Origin: Acidobacteriaceae bacterium
Lineage (GTDB): Bacteria; Acidobacteriota; Terriglobia; Terriglobales; Acidobacteriaceae
Reading direction: 5' to 3'
Length of the DNA: 64,000 bases
Assembly (NCBI GenBank): GCA_025361625.1
Contig: JANYKL010000078.1
Location: 18,874 to 82,873 of the forward strand
The notes beneath the pieces were generated by a model. The model was given only the letters and a program-made list of their open reading frames with translations. It had not been told where the DNA came from and did not search any database. The translations under genes and the position numbers were made by a program. Shown in pieces: positions 9,845 through 19,194 of the stretch. Numbering within the stretch: position 1 is the stretch's first letter; every line of letters begins with the position of its first letter.

Positions 9845-10922
9845 CCGCCGCAGTCGAAAGCTGCGTTGGCGAACTAGCGAAAGAGTCCGCAAACGCCTCG
9901 GCGTTCGTCTTCTTGATCACCATCTCGTAGTCGTCACCGAGAAATCGCTTCAGCCGCTCCGTGTTCATGATGTATTGACCGGTCATGTAGGGTGTCGCAT
10001 CTGGCGGGATGGCCGAAAGTTTTAAACTCCACAGAAGTTCCAGCACGCGGCGCATCCCCCATCTGCCGGGAACGCGTATAAGCTTCGCCTTCGCCATCTC
10101 GATGCACTGCCCAAAGGTTAAAGACTCTCCCCGCCCCGCAACATTCAAGATCGTCAAGCGCTGAGCCTCGGGATCGCGAGTGAGAATCCACGCGATCAGG
10201 CGCGCCATGTCGTCGACATGCACAAACTGAATTTTGTGATCCAGATATTGCCGCCCGTACGGAAGCATGCAGGGCAGGCGTTTTGACGACGCTCGCATGC
10301 GCGCCGCATATCGGCCCTTTCCGTTAGGAGTACCACGAAACGCCCCCATCAGGTAATTCTCAACCGAGGCTCCCGCAAAAATGTGAGGCCGCAGAATAAA
10401 GACGCCACACCCACGAAGCGCGGGGGCGCGCTGCTGCACCACCAGGTCGCTTTCCTTCTTGTGAAGCGCATACGGAAGAGTATGTGCCGAGAGCGGCGCG
10501 TCTTCTTCGACCGCAGCCGGAAGGTCTGATCCGTAGGCGGAAACGCTGCTCGGGAAAATAAATTGTCGAACGATGCTGCCCGCCGTTCGATTCGCTTCGG
10601 TGATGGCTTCAATCACCCGGGCGGTTCCGCCCACGTTGATCCTCCACATCCGATCGACGTCTAAAACGCCAGAGCGTTGCGGATCAATTACGAATGCAAG
10701 GTGAACTACCGATATCGGCTGAATCTCGCGGAGCAGAAGCAGCAACTCGCGCGTGGATTCTTCATTGCCCAGGTCGAGCGATACGAATTGTGAAACGGTG
10801 CATTGTGTCGGCGGCGTGACATCGACGCCAACCACCTGATAATCGGAAAGCATCGGGACCAACCTCTGCCCGAGGTTGCCGGAAACACCCGTAATCAGAA
10901 TTGCTGGTTTTGAGCTATTCAT
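9837..10922 (-). CDS. NAD-dependent epimerase/dehydratase (extended SDR)
   Basis: ILITGVSGNLGQRLVPML...FPSSVSAYGS...YALHKKESDLVV; Rossmann GxxGxxG and YxxxK. Confidence 0.88.
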   Translation of the reverse strand: MNSSKPAILITGVSGNLGQRLVPMLSDYQVVGVDVTPPTQCTVSQFVSLDLGNEESTRELLLLLREIQPISVVHLAFVIDPQRSGVLDVDRMWRINVGGTARVIEAITEANRTAGSIVRQFIFPSSVSAYGSDLPAAVEEDAPLSAHTLPYALHKKESDLVVQQRAPALRGCGVFILRPHIFAGASVENYLMGAFRGTPNGKGRYAARMRASSKRLPCMLPYGRQYLDHKIQFVHVDDMARLIAWILTRDPEAQRLTILNVAGRGESLTFGQCIEMAKAKLIRVPGRWGMRRVLELLWSLKLSAIPPDATPYMTGQYIMNTERLKRFLGDDYEMVIKKTNAEAFADSFASSPTQLSTAAAI

Positions 10923-10987
10923 TCAAACGCTTGGCATTATTCATGCAGAAGTTTTCGCTTGTCATGCCGAAGCTCGGCCCTATTCAT
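10901..10987. repeat. ~22-bp degenerate tandem repeat that re-copies the start-codon region of the SDR gene
   Basis: Minus strand units ATGAATAGGGCCGAGCTTCGGC | ATGACAAGCGAAAACTTCTGC | ATGAATAATGCCAAGCGTTTGA | ATGAATAGCTCAAAACCAGCAA; ATGs at 10987, 10965, 10944, 10922. Confidence 0.7.
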
Positions 10988-11046
10988 CCAGACCAGGTCC
11001 CCTCCGTGGAGTCTGCTACTTTCATCGACCCAGGGTGTCGAGAGCA

Positions 11047-12162
11047 TCAGTCCGGATCTTCGGCCTGCTCCGGCGGAGGTGTAGGTCCGCGGCGCGGCGC
11101 CGGTATCTGCGATTGAGTTGCGCCAAAATACGCGTCGTTCATCTCCACATTATTCTGGTAGCTGCTCATACTATCGCGGTAGCGCTTGCTTGAAAGGGTG
11201 CTGCGAATCTCCGCTTTCACATCCTCGAGCGGCAAAACGCTTTTCGTGACAATCTTGTAAATGTAATATCCGCTTGCATCAGGAAGCACGTCTGAAACTT
11301 CGCCGGCTTTCAAATCCATGATGCTTTTATGAGAAGCCGGAAGCGTGTTGCGTCGCACTTTTTCCGACGCAGTTGGCGGAGGATTTCCCGGCAACCCCGC
11401 CGCGACATAAGCCTCTTTCTGCAACTTGTCCGGATCTTCGCCCTTCACAAGGCGAGCGTGCAGATCGACGCTCAATTTCTGCATTGCTGCTTCATCCGCT
11501 TTTCGCTGCGCCTCGGTGGGAGCAGTCGTCGCTGTCACTGCGGGTTTCATTCCTGCCTTAGTCGCTGTCGTTGCAGGACTTTTGGCAGAAATTTGTTTCG
11601 AGATCTGTTTCGTATGAGGAACAAAAATCTTGGCGATCGTCGCCTTCTCATAAGCAGGTTGATTCTGCTGGTAATACTCGTTCAGGTCGGCATCAGAGAT
11701 CTTGCCTGCGTCCTCTTGCAGTGCGTGGCTCAGCGCGAGCGAAAGAATCTGCAAGCGGGCGAAGCGCATGGTTTCAGCAAACTTCGCGTCTTTGTCAAGG
11801 CCGCGTTTTTCCGCCTCCGTCGCCATTCTTAGCATCGTCGTGTATTTGTTGGCCAGATTTCGTCGTACCGCCGGAGGCATGTTCGGTTGCAGCGCATCCA
11901 CCAACTTGTCGAACTCCGCGCGCGTGATCACTGTCTTGCAGGCATCGTTTTGTTTACCGTCGCTGCAGAACCCCTTGAGCGTTATCACGGGATCACTCGC
12001 CGCGACCTCAGCCTTGGGAGCTTCAGTCGGAGCTGCAGGGCCGCTCGGAGCCGTCGCCCCTGGTTCCGCCTTTTCCCCAGCCGGAGGGGCAGCCGGGGGT
12101 TGCGAAGTCTGGCCGAAAGCCATGCTCGCAAGTAATAAACAAACGCAGCTAAGATTACGCAT
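11047..12162 (-). CDS. PpiC/parvulin-type peptidyl-prolyl cis-trans isomerase, secreted
   Basis: Signal peptide MRNLSCVCLLLASMAFGQ; RAEFDKLVDALQPNMPPAVRRNLANKYTTMLRMATEAEKRGLDKDAKFAETMRFARLQIL...LKAGEVSDVLPDASGYYIYKIVTK. Confidence 0.85.
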   Translation of the reverse strand: MRNLSCVCLLLASMAFGQTSQPPAAPPAGEKAEPGATAPSGPAAPTEAPKAEVAASDPVITLKGFCSDGKQNDACKTVITRAEFDKLVDALQPNMPPAVRRNLANKYTTMLRMATEAEKRGLDKDAKFAETMRFARLQILSLALSHALQEDAGKISDADLNEYYQQNQPAYEKATIAKIFVPHTKQISKQISAKSPATTATKAGMKPAVTATTAPTEAQRKADEAAMQKLSVDLHARLVKGEDPDKLQKEAYVAAGLPGNPPPTASEKVRRNTLPASHKSIMDLKAGEVSDVLPDASGYYIYKIVTKSVLPLEDVKAEIRSTLSSKRYRDSMSSYQNNVEMNDAYFGATQSQIPAPRRGPTPPPEQAEDPD

Positions 12163-12351
12163 TACGGAAACTCCTCCACTCGCTGTTCGCGGCCCATTTG
12201 CTGTCAAGTTTCATTGCTGTGCAAGTTCCCACTGGGCCAGGTCAAATCTCATTTGCTGTTCAACTCCCAACAATCCGCTTTAAAATTGAACAATCCAAAG
12301 ACCGATGTCATCGTAGCATGACGCAATGTTGCTCGGGGAACACCGAAGGCG

Positions 12352-13818
12352 TTGGATTCGAACGAATCCAAAGCTATAAAGGCGGGTATGTCTGAGGCAC
12401 AAGCGGCGGCCAGAACGGGATTGATGCGCAAGGAGAAGCGAACCGCTGCCGGCAACTCGGTACTGGCCGCCGTGGTCATCACGACTCTCAAGATTGTCGT
12501 CGGAATATCGACCGGTTCCCTCGGCATTTTATCCGAGGCTGCGCATTCTGGCCTGGACCTCGCAGCCGCTCTGGTAACGTTCTTTTCTGTGCAGGTTTCT
12601 GACAAGCCCGCCGATGCCGACCATCAGTATGGCCACGAGAAGTTTGAAAACTTTTCCGCGTTCATCGAGACCGCCTTGCTTCTACTTACCTGCGTTTGGA
12701 TCGTCTACGAGGCGGTCAAGCGTCTCTTCTTTCAAAGTGTGGAGATTGAACCGAACATCGCTGCATTCGCCGTGATGTTCCTATCGATCGCGGTGGATGT
12801 TTGGCGTTCGCGTGCCCTCGGCCGGGTCGCGGCGAAATACGATAGCCAGGCGCTTGAGGCCGACGCGCTTCATTTTTCGACCGATGTTTGGTCGAGTTCG
12901 GTCGTCATCGCCGGCCTTGCCCTCGTGTGGCTTGCGAGAAGTTATCACGTTCATTGGTTGTTTCGCGCTGACCCGGTCGCCGCGCTCTTTGTGGCGGGCG
13001 TGGTTATTTCCGTCAGTTGGCGGCTCGCAAGAAAAACCGTCGACGCGCTGCTCGATGCCGCGCCCCCAGGAGTTCGCATCCAGATTCAAGAACGCCTTCG
13101 AACCGTCGAGGGCGTGCTCGATGTCGACCGCGTGAGATTCCGCAAGGCTGGCAACCGTTTCTTTGCAGACGTATCCGTTGGATTGGAACGCAATTCCACC
13201 TTCCAGCGCTCACAGCAAGTGTCCGATGCGGTGACATCGCGTGTGCAAGAGGTTCTTCCCGGGGCCGATGTTGTCGTGCATTCCGTTCCACGAGCGGGGA
13301 GGGCTGAAAATATTTTCGATCGGATCCGTGGAGTAGCCACGCGCCACAACTTCAACGTCCATGACGTGAGCGTGCAGGATCTGAACGGCCAGTTGCATGT
13401 CGAACAGCATCTCGAACTGGACGAGCGTCTCAGCATGAAGCACGCCCACGACGAAGTCACTCGCCTGGAAACAGAAATGCGCATCGAGGTGCCCGAAATC
13501 TCGACCATCCTCACCCACATCGAAAGCGAGCCTGCAACCATCGAGCGCGGCGAGCAGATTGTTCGCGAACCTAAGCTCGAGCAGCGACTCAAAAAGATTG
13601 TGAAACAATTTCCTGAAGTGATCGATGTCCACGATTTTCACTTTAAAAAAGTGAGGGCGCGCCTCTACGTTTCTTGCCACTGCACTTTGCCAGACGACAT
13701 GCCGCTTTCGCGTGTTCACGATCTGCAGACGTCGCTTGAAACACGCTTCAAGCATGACGCTCCAGAATTATTCAGAGTTCTCATACATCCGGAACCAGTC
13801 ACCGATAACCGCCGCTGA
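12352..13818 (+). CDS. cation diffusion facilitator (CDF) family transporter
   Basis: GILSEAAHSGLDLAAALVTFFSVQVSDKPADADHQYGHEKFENFSAFIETALLL...ADPVAALFVAGVVI; CDF signature with long C-terminal cytoplasmic domain. Confidence 0.93.
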   Translation: MDSNESKAIKAGMSEAQAAARTGLMRKEKRTAAGNSVLAAVVITTLKIVVGISTGSLGILSEAAHSGLDLAAALVTFFSVQVSDKPADADHQYGHEKFENFSAFIETALLLLTCVWIVYEAVKRLFFQSVEIEPNIAAFAVMFLSIAVDVWRSRALGRVAAKYDSQALEADALHFSTDVWSSSVVIAGLALVWLARSYHVHWLFRADPVAALFVAGVVISVSWRLARKTVDALLDAAPPGVRIQIQERLRTVEGVLDVDRVRFRKAGNRFFADVSVGLERNSTFQRSQQVSDAVTSRVQEVLPGADVVVHSVPRAGRAENIFDRIRGVATRHNFNVHDVSVQDLNGQLHVEQHLELDERLSMKHAHDEVTRLETEMRIEVPEISTILTHIESEPATIERGEQIVREPKLEQRLKKIVKQFPEVIDVHDFHFKKVRARLYVSCHCTLPDDMPLSRVHDLQTSLETRFKHDAPELFRVLIHPEPVTDNRR

Positions 13819-13879
13819 CAGGGCCGCGAGCCGCATCGACGCTTGCGACCGCTGGCAGCGACGGACGAAAGGGAAGTGC

Positions 13880-14281
13880 ATGATCGCAGCATCCGTAAAT
13901 TGGACTGACAACGAGCGCTACGTTGGAGCCGCGACATCGCGGCATGCCATTGTGCTAGACACAGCGAAAGAAAAAACCGCCAACAGCCCCATGGAATTGG
14001 TCTTGATCGGTTTGTGCGGCTGCACTGCGTCTGATGTGGTCGGAATTCTGCGTAAGAAGCGTGAGAAGTTCACTGCGCTCGAAGTCAAGGCAAGCGCCGA
14101 GCGAGCTGACGGCTACCCGGCCATCTACACCTCGATTCACTTGACGTACGTCGTGACCGGCGAGGTTTCAAAAAAAGCAATAGAAGATGCCGTGAAACTC
14201 TCGAAAGAGAAATATTGCTCCGTCTCAGCCATGCTTGAGAAATCCGCGAAGATCACTTACACGATTGAGCAAATAATGTGA
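13880..14281 (+). CDS. OsmC family protein
   Basis: SPMELVLIGLCGCTASDVVGILRKKREKFTALEVKASAERADGYPAIYTSIHLTYVVTG...AVKLSKEKYCSVSAML. Confidence 0.9.
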   Translation: MIAASVNWTDNERYVGAATSRHAIVLDTAKEKTANSPMELVLIGLCGCTASDVVGILRKKREKFTALEVKASAERADGYPAIYTSIHLTYVVTGEVSKKAIEDAVKLSKEKYCSVSAMLEKSAKITYTIEQIM

Positions 14282-15264
14282 GCGGAAAGCGCGATCCGCT
14301 GCGGGGCTACTTGTTTATCGGTGCCGCCACCTTTCTTTGGGGAGTTTCAGCCACCATGGGCCGCGCCGCCTTTACCGGGCATTTGCCCGCCTGGCTCGGA
14401 GCGTCCCTGAATTCTTCGCTGCCCAATTCACTCAAAAACATCGATCCCCTGATCCTGTCGCAGAGTCGTGCAACGTTGTCGTTAGCTGTTCTCTTTCCGA
14501 TCTTGTTACTACGCAGAGGGCCGGCGCAGCTCGCCGTCCCTCTGCGCGACGCCTTAAGATTCTTCCTGCTTGGAGTCTTCGGCATCGCCGCTTCGAACTA
14601 TCTTTATTACCTGGCGATCCAGCGAACAAACGTGGCGACAGCGATCATTTTGCAGTACACAGCCCCGGTTTGGGTCTTGATCTATACCGCTTTGCGTTCC
14701 AGTCAACGGCCGTCGTCCATCAAGATATTGGCCGTTGCATTGTCCGTCGCCGGATGTGCGCTAGCCGTCGGGCTTGTCGGCTCTGGCGGGCTTCGGCTGG
14801 ATGCCGTCGGAGTGATCGCCGCGCTGTTGGCAGCATTTTCTTTCGCGTTTTATAACATTGGCGGGCACTCCGTTCTCGCGCGCTATGATCGCTGGAAGGT
14901 GCTGCTCTGGGTCTTGTTCGCCGCCGCGCTTTTTTGGATTGTTGTCAACCCTCCGCAGAAAATTGTCGCCGCGCATTACGGGTTGGGCCAGTGGGTCTTT
15001 CTATTGCTCTTCTCCCTTGTATCCGTGCTCGGACCGTTTTCCTGTTACTTCGCTGGACTCCAGCACCTGGAACCGACGCGCGCTATCGTCACAAGTTGTT
15101 TGGAACCCGTCTTCAGCATCGTCATAACGGCCCTGGTGCTCGGTGAACTGGTCCGGCCTGTGCAGACCGCAGGCATTGCGTTGGTACTCGGGGCGATCGT
15201 GCTGATTCAGTTGCCGGGACGAGGAGAAGGGCCGGACCAAATGGTGCTCGAGCCCGTGGAGTGA
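14278..15264 (+). CDS. DMT/EamA family transporter
   Basis: ~10 hydrophobic segments; two EamA repeats; RDALRFFLLGVFGIAASNYLYYLAIQRTNVATAIILQYTAPVWVLIYTAL; GTG start overlaps the OsmC stop. Confidence 0.88.
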   Translation: MSGKRDPLRGYLFIGAATFLWGVSATMGRAAFTGHLPAWLGASLNSSLPNSLKNIDPLILSQSRATLSLAVLFPILLLRRGPAQLAVPLRDALRFFLLGVFGIAASNYLYYLAIQRTNVATAIILQYTAPVWVLIYTALRSSQRPSSIKILAVALSVAGCALAVGLVGSGGLRLDAVGVIAALLAAFSFAFYNIGGHSVLARYDRWKVLLWVLFAAALFWIVVNPPQKIVAAHYGLGQWVFLLLFSLVSVLGPFSCYFAGLQHLEPTRAIVTSCLEPVFSIVITALVLGELVRPVQTAGIALVLGAIVLIQLPGRGEGPDQMVLEPVE

Positions 15265-15388
15265 GCCCTCAGGAAGCCAACCGCACCGGCGAAAGTAAAA
15301 TCTTCGCCCTCAAGAAAACAATTCTCAATTTCAATGCGGGTAATAGCAATCCCGCGTCCATCCACATTCGCCCAAGCGGTGCCCCTAG

Positions 15389-16354
15389 TTACAACGCGCC
15401 CGCACGTTTTTTCAAATGCTTGAAATATCTCTCCGCTTTTCGCACATCGCGTCCAATCTGCTCTTTCAAAGCTTCAACCGACGGAAATTTGATCTCGTCG
15501 CGAAGGCGATGCAGAAAGTAAACCTCAACCCCAGTTTCCGCAGTGAGTTCGAGCGGATGAAAGTTCAAAAGGTGCGACTCGATGGCGAAGGAATCGCTGC
15601 CGAAGGTTGGGCGGTTGCCAACATTCGTAACCGAGTCAAAGCACTCAGCCGTCGCGCCGGCCCCAACGCGAGTGCGAGTGATATATACCCCATCTTTCGG
15701 AACCAGTTCCTCATAGCGCGATAGGTTAATGGTCGGGACGGTGTACTTCGAACCATAGCCGCGGCCTCGTCCCGGAGTCGAAAGAATGCTGAAGGGGCGA
15801 GCGAGCAGATGACGTGCTCGGCTCACCCTGCCTTCACGTAACAACTTACGGATCTGGCTGCTGGATACGGCTTCTCCACGCAACCGCATCTCGGGATAAT
15901 CGCGCACCACAAAATTCATCTGCTCGCCGAACTCTCGCAAGGTGTCAATGTTGCCCTCAGCTCGATGACCGAAGCGAAAGTTGTACCCCTCATGAACTTC
16001 AATCGGGCGCAGCCGATTATTCAGGATTTCCTTGACGAATTCGAAGGGCGTCATTATCGAAAGATCCCGCGAGAAGGGGAGCACCACCACCGCGTCAATC
16101 CCGGTCTTTTCGAGCAACCGCAATTTCTCTTGCATCGGAGTCAGAAGCTTCAGGTCGTTGCCCGGGCGCAATATGCGGGTTGGGTGAGGATCGAAGGTCA
16201 CCGCAACCGATTTTGCGGCAGCAACTTTTGCGCGCTCCACAATTTCGGCGAGGACCTTGCCGTGAGCTCGATGAACGCCGTCAAAGTTCCCCACGCTGAC
16301 CACGGTTCGACCGAGATCTACAGGAATCGCGTCGAGGCTGCGGAAAACTTGCAT
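15389..16354 (-). CDS. ribF: bifunctional riboflavin kinase/FAD synthetase
   Basis: VVSVGNFDGVHRAHGKVLAEIVERAK...VTFDPHPTRIL...SSSQIRKLLREGRVSRARHLLARPF...GRGRGYGSKYTVPTINL. Confidence 0.95.
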   Translation of the reverse strand: MQVFRSLDAIPVDLGRTVVSVGNFDGVHRAHGKVLAEIVERAKVAAAKSVAVTFDPHPTRILRPGNDLKLLTPMQEKLRLLEKTGIDAVVVLPFSRDLSIMTPFEFVKEILNNRLRPIEVHEGYNFRFGHRAEGNIDTLREFGEQMNFVVRDYPEMRLRGEAVSSSQIRKLLREGRVSRARHLLARPFSILSTPGRGRGYGSKYTVPTINLSRYEELVPKDGVYITRTRVGAGATAECFDSVTNVGNRPTFGSDSFAIESHLLNFHPLELTAETGVEVYFLHRLRDEIKFPSVEALKEQIGRDVRKAERYFKHLKKRAGAL

Positions 16355-16391
16355 AGGTTGAATCGATAACCGGGAAATAACCGGACAAAGA

Positions 16392-17165
16392 TTAGATTTC
16401 AAATTCCAGCTTCATCCCGTCGAAAGCCAGTTTTACGCCTTCAGGCAGTAGCGCGTTGGTCTCCTCGTGCGGCAGATCGTGACAAATGTGGGTGAAGAAT
16501 GTCCGCTTGGGTTGAACGGCCTCGACGATCTTCAACGATTGTTCCACGGTGGAGTGTGTCGGATGCGGCTTGTAGCGCAGCGCATCGAGAAAAAGAATGT
16601 CGAGGTCGCGCAATTTTGCGATTGTCTCTTCCGGAACTTCGCTGTGATCGGTCAGATATGCGGCTGATCCGAATCGAAATCCGAGAATCGGAGTGACCCC
16701 GTGAATCACCGTCAAAGGCTCGAATCTCGCCCCGAAGAGTTCAAGCGTGCCGTCAATCGGATGCATCTCCACCTGAGGCAATCCCCCAAATTTGTAGGTT
16801 GGCTCGAAGATGTAGCGAAACATCGTACGCATAAAATCGCACGCCGCAGGGGTCGCGAAAAGCGGCATCTTGCCTGGCTTGTGGAGATAAGTAAGCGGCC
16901 GGAGGTCGTCGATCCCTAGAATGTGATCGGCGTGAGTGTGGGTATAAAACACGGCGTCGAGTTGTTGAATGTTTTCACGCAGCGCCTGTTCGCGAAAATC
17001 AGGAGTGCTGTCGATCATCACCTGCCGCCGGTTGTAGCCGATTAAGATTGATGGGCGTGTGCGGCGGTCCCGAGGGTCGCGCGAATGGCAGACGGCGCAG
17101 TCGCAGCCAATCGTTGGTACACCCATCGATGTGCCACTACCGAGAACCGTCAACGTTGCCTGCAT
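16392..17165 (-). CDS. MBL-fold metallo-hydrolase (PhnP/RNase Z-like)
   Basis: LTVLGSGTSMGVPTIGCDCAVC...VMIDSTPDFREQAL...YTHTHADHILGIDDLRPL...FLDALRYKPHPTHSTVEQSL. Confidence 0.88.
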   Translation of the reverse strand: MQATLTVLGSGTSMGVPTIGCDCAVCHSRDPRDRRTRPSILIGYNRRQVMIDSTPDFREQALRENIQQLDAVFYTHTHADHILGIDDLRPLTYLHKPGKMPLFATPAACDFMRTMFRYIFEPTYKFGGLPQVEMHPIDGTLELFGARFEPLTVIHGVTPILGFRFGSAAYLTDHSEVPEETIAKLRDLDILFLDALRYKPHPTHSTVEQSLKIVEAVQPKRTFFTHICHDLPHEETNALLPEGVKLAFDGMKLEFEI

Positions 17166-17791
17166 CAGCCCTTTGTGCCCGTGTGCTGCCCCGGCGTTTG
17201 CGGAGCCCTGGCGAGAGCATTCGTGACTTCGACGTACGCCATGCGCAATTCATAGAGGCAGTTCTGAAGAAACCCTTTTTCCTTCGGAGTCAGGTTTCCC
17301 TTTGTTTTTTCTGAAATCATGTCCAGGGTATCGATCGTCTGTCGAGCGCCAATAAGGTCGACGCCCGGCTGTCCGCCCTGTTCATGCATCATTCCCATCT
17401 GCATCATCGCCGTCATATAAAGCGATGCCATAAAACGCTCGAAACTCATCTCGAGTTCTTTCGCGGAGTGCCCTTCGAGTTCCACGCTTTTGTCGAGATC
17501 GCGCGCTGACTGCTTGTAGGCATCATGTTGCGCTTGCTGTTCAGAATCGGTTGGAGGTTCCGGACCATCCAATTCGGATTCGGCTTCCGCTTCTGGAGCG
17601 CCCGAGGTTACGGGCTGCGCTTCCCCAGTAGGCGCAGCGGTCGGCGCCGGCGGATTCTCAAGTGCTACAGCAGCGGTTACGGGAATGGTAGAAACCTGCT
17701 CGTCGGTCGAGTCGCGAAGCTCTCCGTCCGAAGTGAACAGTCGCCGGTCGCTTACCTTAAATTCGCTTTCTTCTTTTCTTTTTTTAGCCAT
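17165..17791 (-). CDS. DUF1844 domain-containing protein
   Basis: SFERFMASLYMTAMMQMGMM...DLIGARQTIDTLDMISEKTKGNLTPKEKGFLQNCLYELRMAYVEV. Confidence 0.85.
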   Translation of the reverse strand: MAKKRKEESEFKVSDRRLFTSDGELRDSTDEQVSTIPVTAAVALENPPAPTAAPTGEAQPVTSGAPEAEAESELDGPEPPTDSEQQAQHDAYKQSARDLDKSVELEGHSAKELEMSFERFMASLYMTAMMQMGMMHEQGGQPGVDLIGARQTIDTLDMISEKTKGNLTPKEKGFLQNCLYELRMAYVEVTNALARAPQTPGQHTGTKG

Positions 17792-17908
17792 AGGATTGTC
17801 CTGACTGTCGTCCTGATATCGATGATTTGAAAACCTGAAATGATTTCAATCTTATTTGCGCCGAAGGCTTAGATTTTTAAGCGCCCCGGTGATGGTTCTG
17901 AATGATCG

Positions 17909-17947
17909 CCCCCGTCGTCGCTCCCGTCACTCGCTCCCGTCACTAGC
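17909..17947. repeat. 3 x 13-bp degenerate tandem repeat spanning the stop of the YgfZ-like gene
   Basis: Minus strand GCTAGTGACGGGA | GCGAGTGACGGGA | GCGACGACGGG; the second unit contains the TGA stop (..S D G S E *). Confidence 0.8.
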
Positions 17948-18985
17948 TCGAATGACGGGGAGGGATGCCACCGTCAATTTCGCCGCTCCAGCAACCAATT
18001 CCTTGCCCGCCGCTTCACGCCGAAGGTACCCGAGCGCCACGCTGCGATCTCCGTCAGCAAAAGGCAAGACCGCGCAGCTTGTCACTTCGCCGACTTGCTT
18101 CTCTCCGGCCACAATCTTCGTCCCTGCCTCCGGTAACGGTCCAGAGACTTCAAACGCCCCGAACTGACGATGCACCGCTCCTCGAGACCGAATTCGTTCC
18201 ACAATTTCTTGCCCCAGATAGCAGCCCTTCGTGAAACTCAGCGCGCGATTCTGCCCGGTCTCTTGTGGCAGATCGCGATCGCGAATGTCGACTCCGAATT
18301 GAGGGATGCCTCGAGAAATACGAAAAGCGTTAAGAGCTTCCGCACTCACGGGCAGTCCACACTGCCGTCCGAGTTCCTGCCAAAGTTGATCGCGATGTTC
18401 ATGTTCTATCCAAACTCGCCACGAGTCGCCCAATTCTTCTTCCGAACGAACGACGGTAATTGGAATCTCGCGCCACCGCGTCTCGACAAATTGCAAACCC
18501 GTAAACTCAGGAACGACGATGCCGGAGCCCTCTAGAACTTCTCTCGCCTTCGAACCCGTCAAACCAATGGATGAGAGCAACTCAGTAAGGTCGGTAATCT
18601 CCACGTCGTCCGCAATGATGTAGCGATCGAACAACTGAAGAACTTTTTCTCGTTGCCCGCTTTCGGTCTCAACCAGCAGAGATTCGCCGCGTTGAAATGC
18701 GTAAAGATCGGCCTGAATCCGGCCCTGAGCGTTGAGTACAAAAGAATAGACACCTTGATTCCTGGCGAGATCACGAACGTTGTTCGAGATCATTCCGTTG
18801 AGCCAGCGCACCCGGTCCCCGCCGGTAATGGCTAGCTTGGCCTGTCCGCTCAGATCGTAAATCGCGCACCCCGAAAGCAAGGCCGCAAACTCCACGCGCG
18901 TCGATTCGCCTAAGCCAGCGGGCGTTGCGCTATCGTTAAAATTGGCGTCCGCGGACGCCGCAACAGAGGTCATAGGCTCACCCAT
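17927..18985 (-). CDS. ygfZ: YgfZ/GcvT-like folate-binding protein
   Basis: KLAITGGDRVRWLNGMISNNVRDL...FTKGCYLGQEIVERIRSRGAVHRQF: K-G-C-Y-x-G-Q-E signature. Confidence 0.92.
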   Translation of the reverse strand: MGEPMTSVAASADANFNDSATPAGLGESTRVEFAALLSGCAIYDLSGQAKLAITGGDRVRWLNGMISNNVRDLARNQGVYSFVLNAQGRIQADLYAFQRGESLLVETESGQREKVLQLFDRYIIADDVEITDLTELLSSIGLTGSKAREVLEGSGIVVPEFTGLQFVETRWREIPITVVRSEEELGDSWRVWIEHEHRDQLWQELGRQCGLPVSAEALNAFRISRGIPQFGVDIRDRDLPQETGQNRALSFTKGCYLGQEIVERIRSRGAVHRQFGAFEVSGPLPEAGTKIVAGEKQVGEVTSCAVLPFADGDRSVALGYLRREAAGKELVAGAAKLTVASLPVIRASDGSE

Positions 18986-19030
18986 GATTATATCGAAGTG
19001 ACAATATGGACATGACTATATCGACGTGAC
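18983..19030. repeat. 28-bp imperfect direct repeat including the ygfZ start codon
   Basis: catgattatatcgaagtgac (18983) vs catgactatatcgacgtgac (19011), 18/20 identical. Confidence 0.75.
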
Positions 19031-19194
19031 CAAAGCGAGGCCGCGCCGACGGGCCGCCAATACCCTTTCGTAGAAACCTAGGATGCACGTGTGCCACGTC
19101 TCCTCGGCCAGAAGTCAAAGCACAATCGTCTCGACCAATACCCCATCCGCCGCGGTGGTTTCTGAACTGTTCTGCCCTGTGCTAACGTGCCAAC

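Noticed and set aside
11329-11927. Large plus-strand ORFs opposite the parvulin gene
   Set aside because: Antisense shadow ORFs; the minus strand has a signal peptide and parvulin-like coding.
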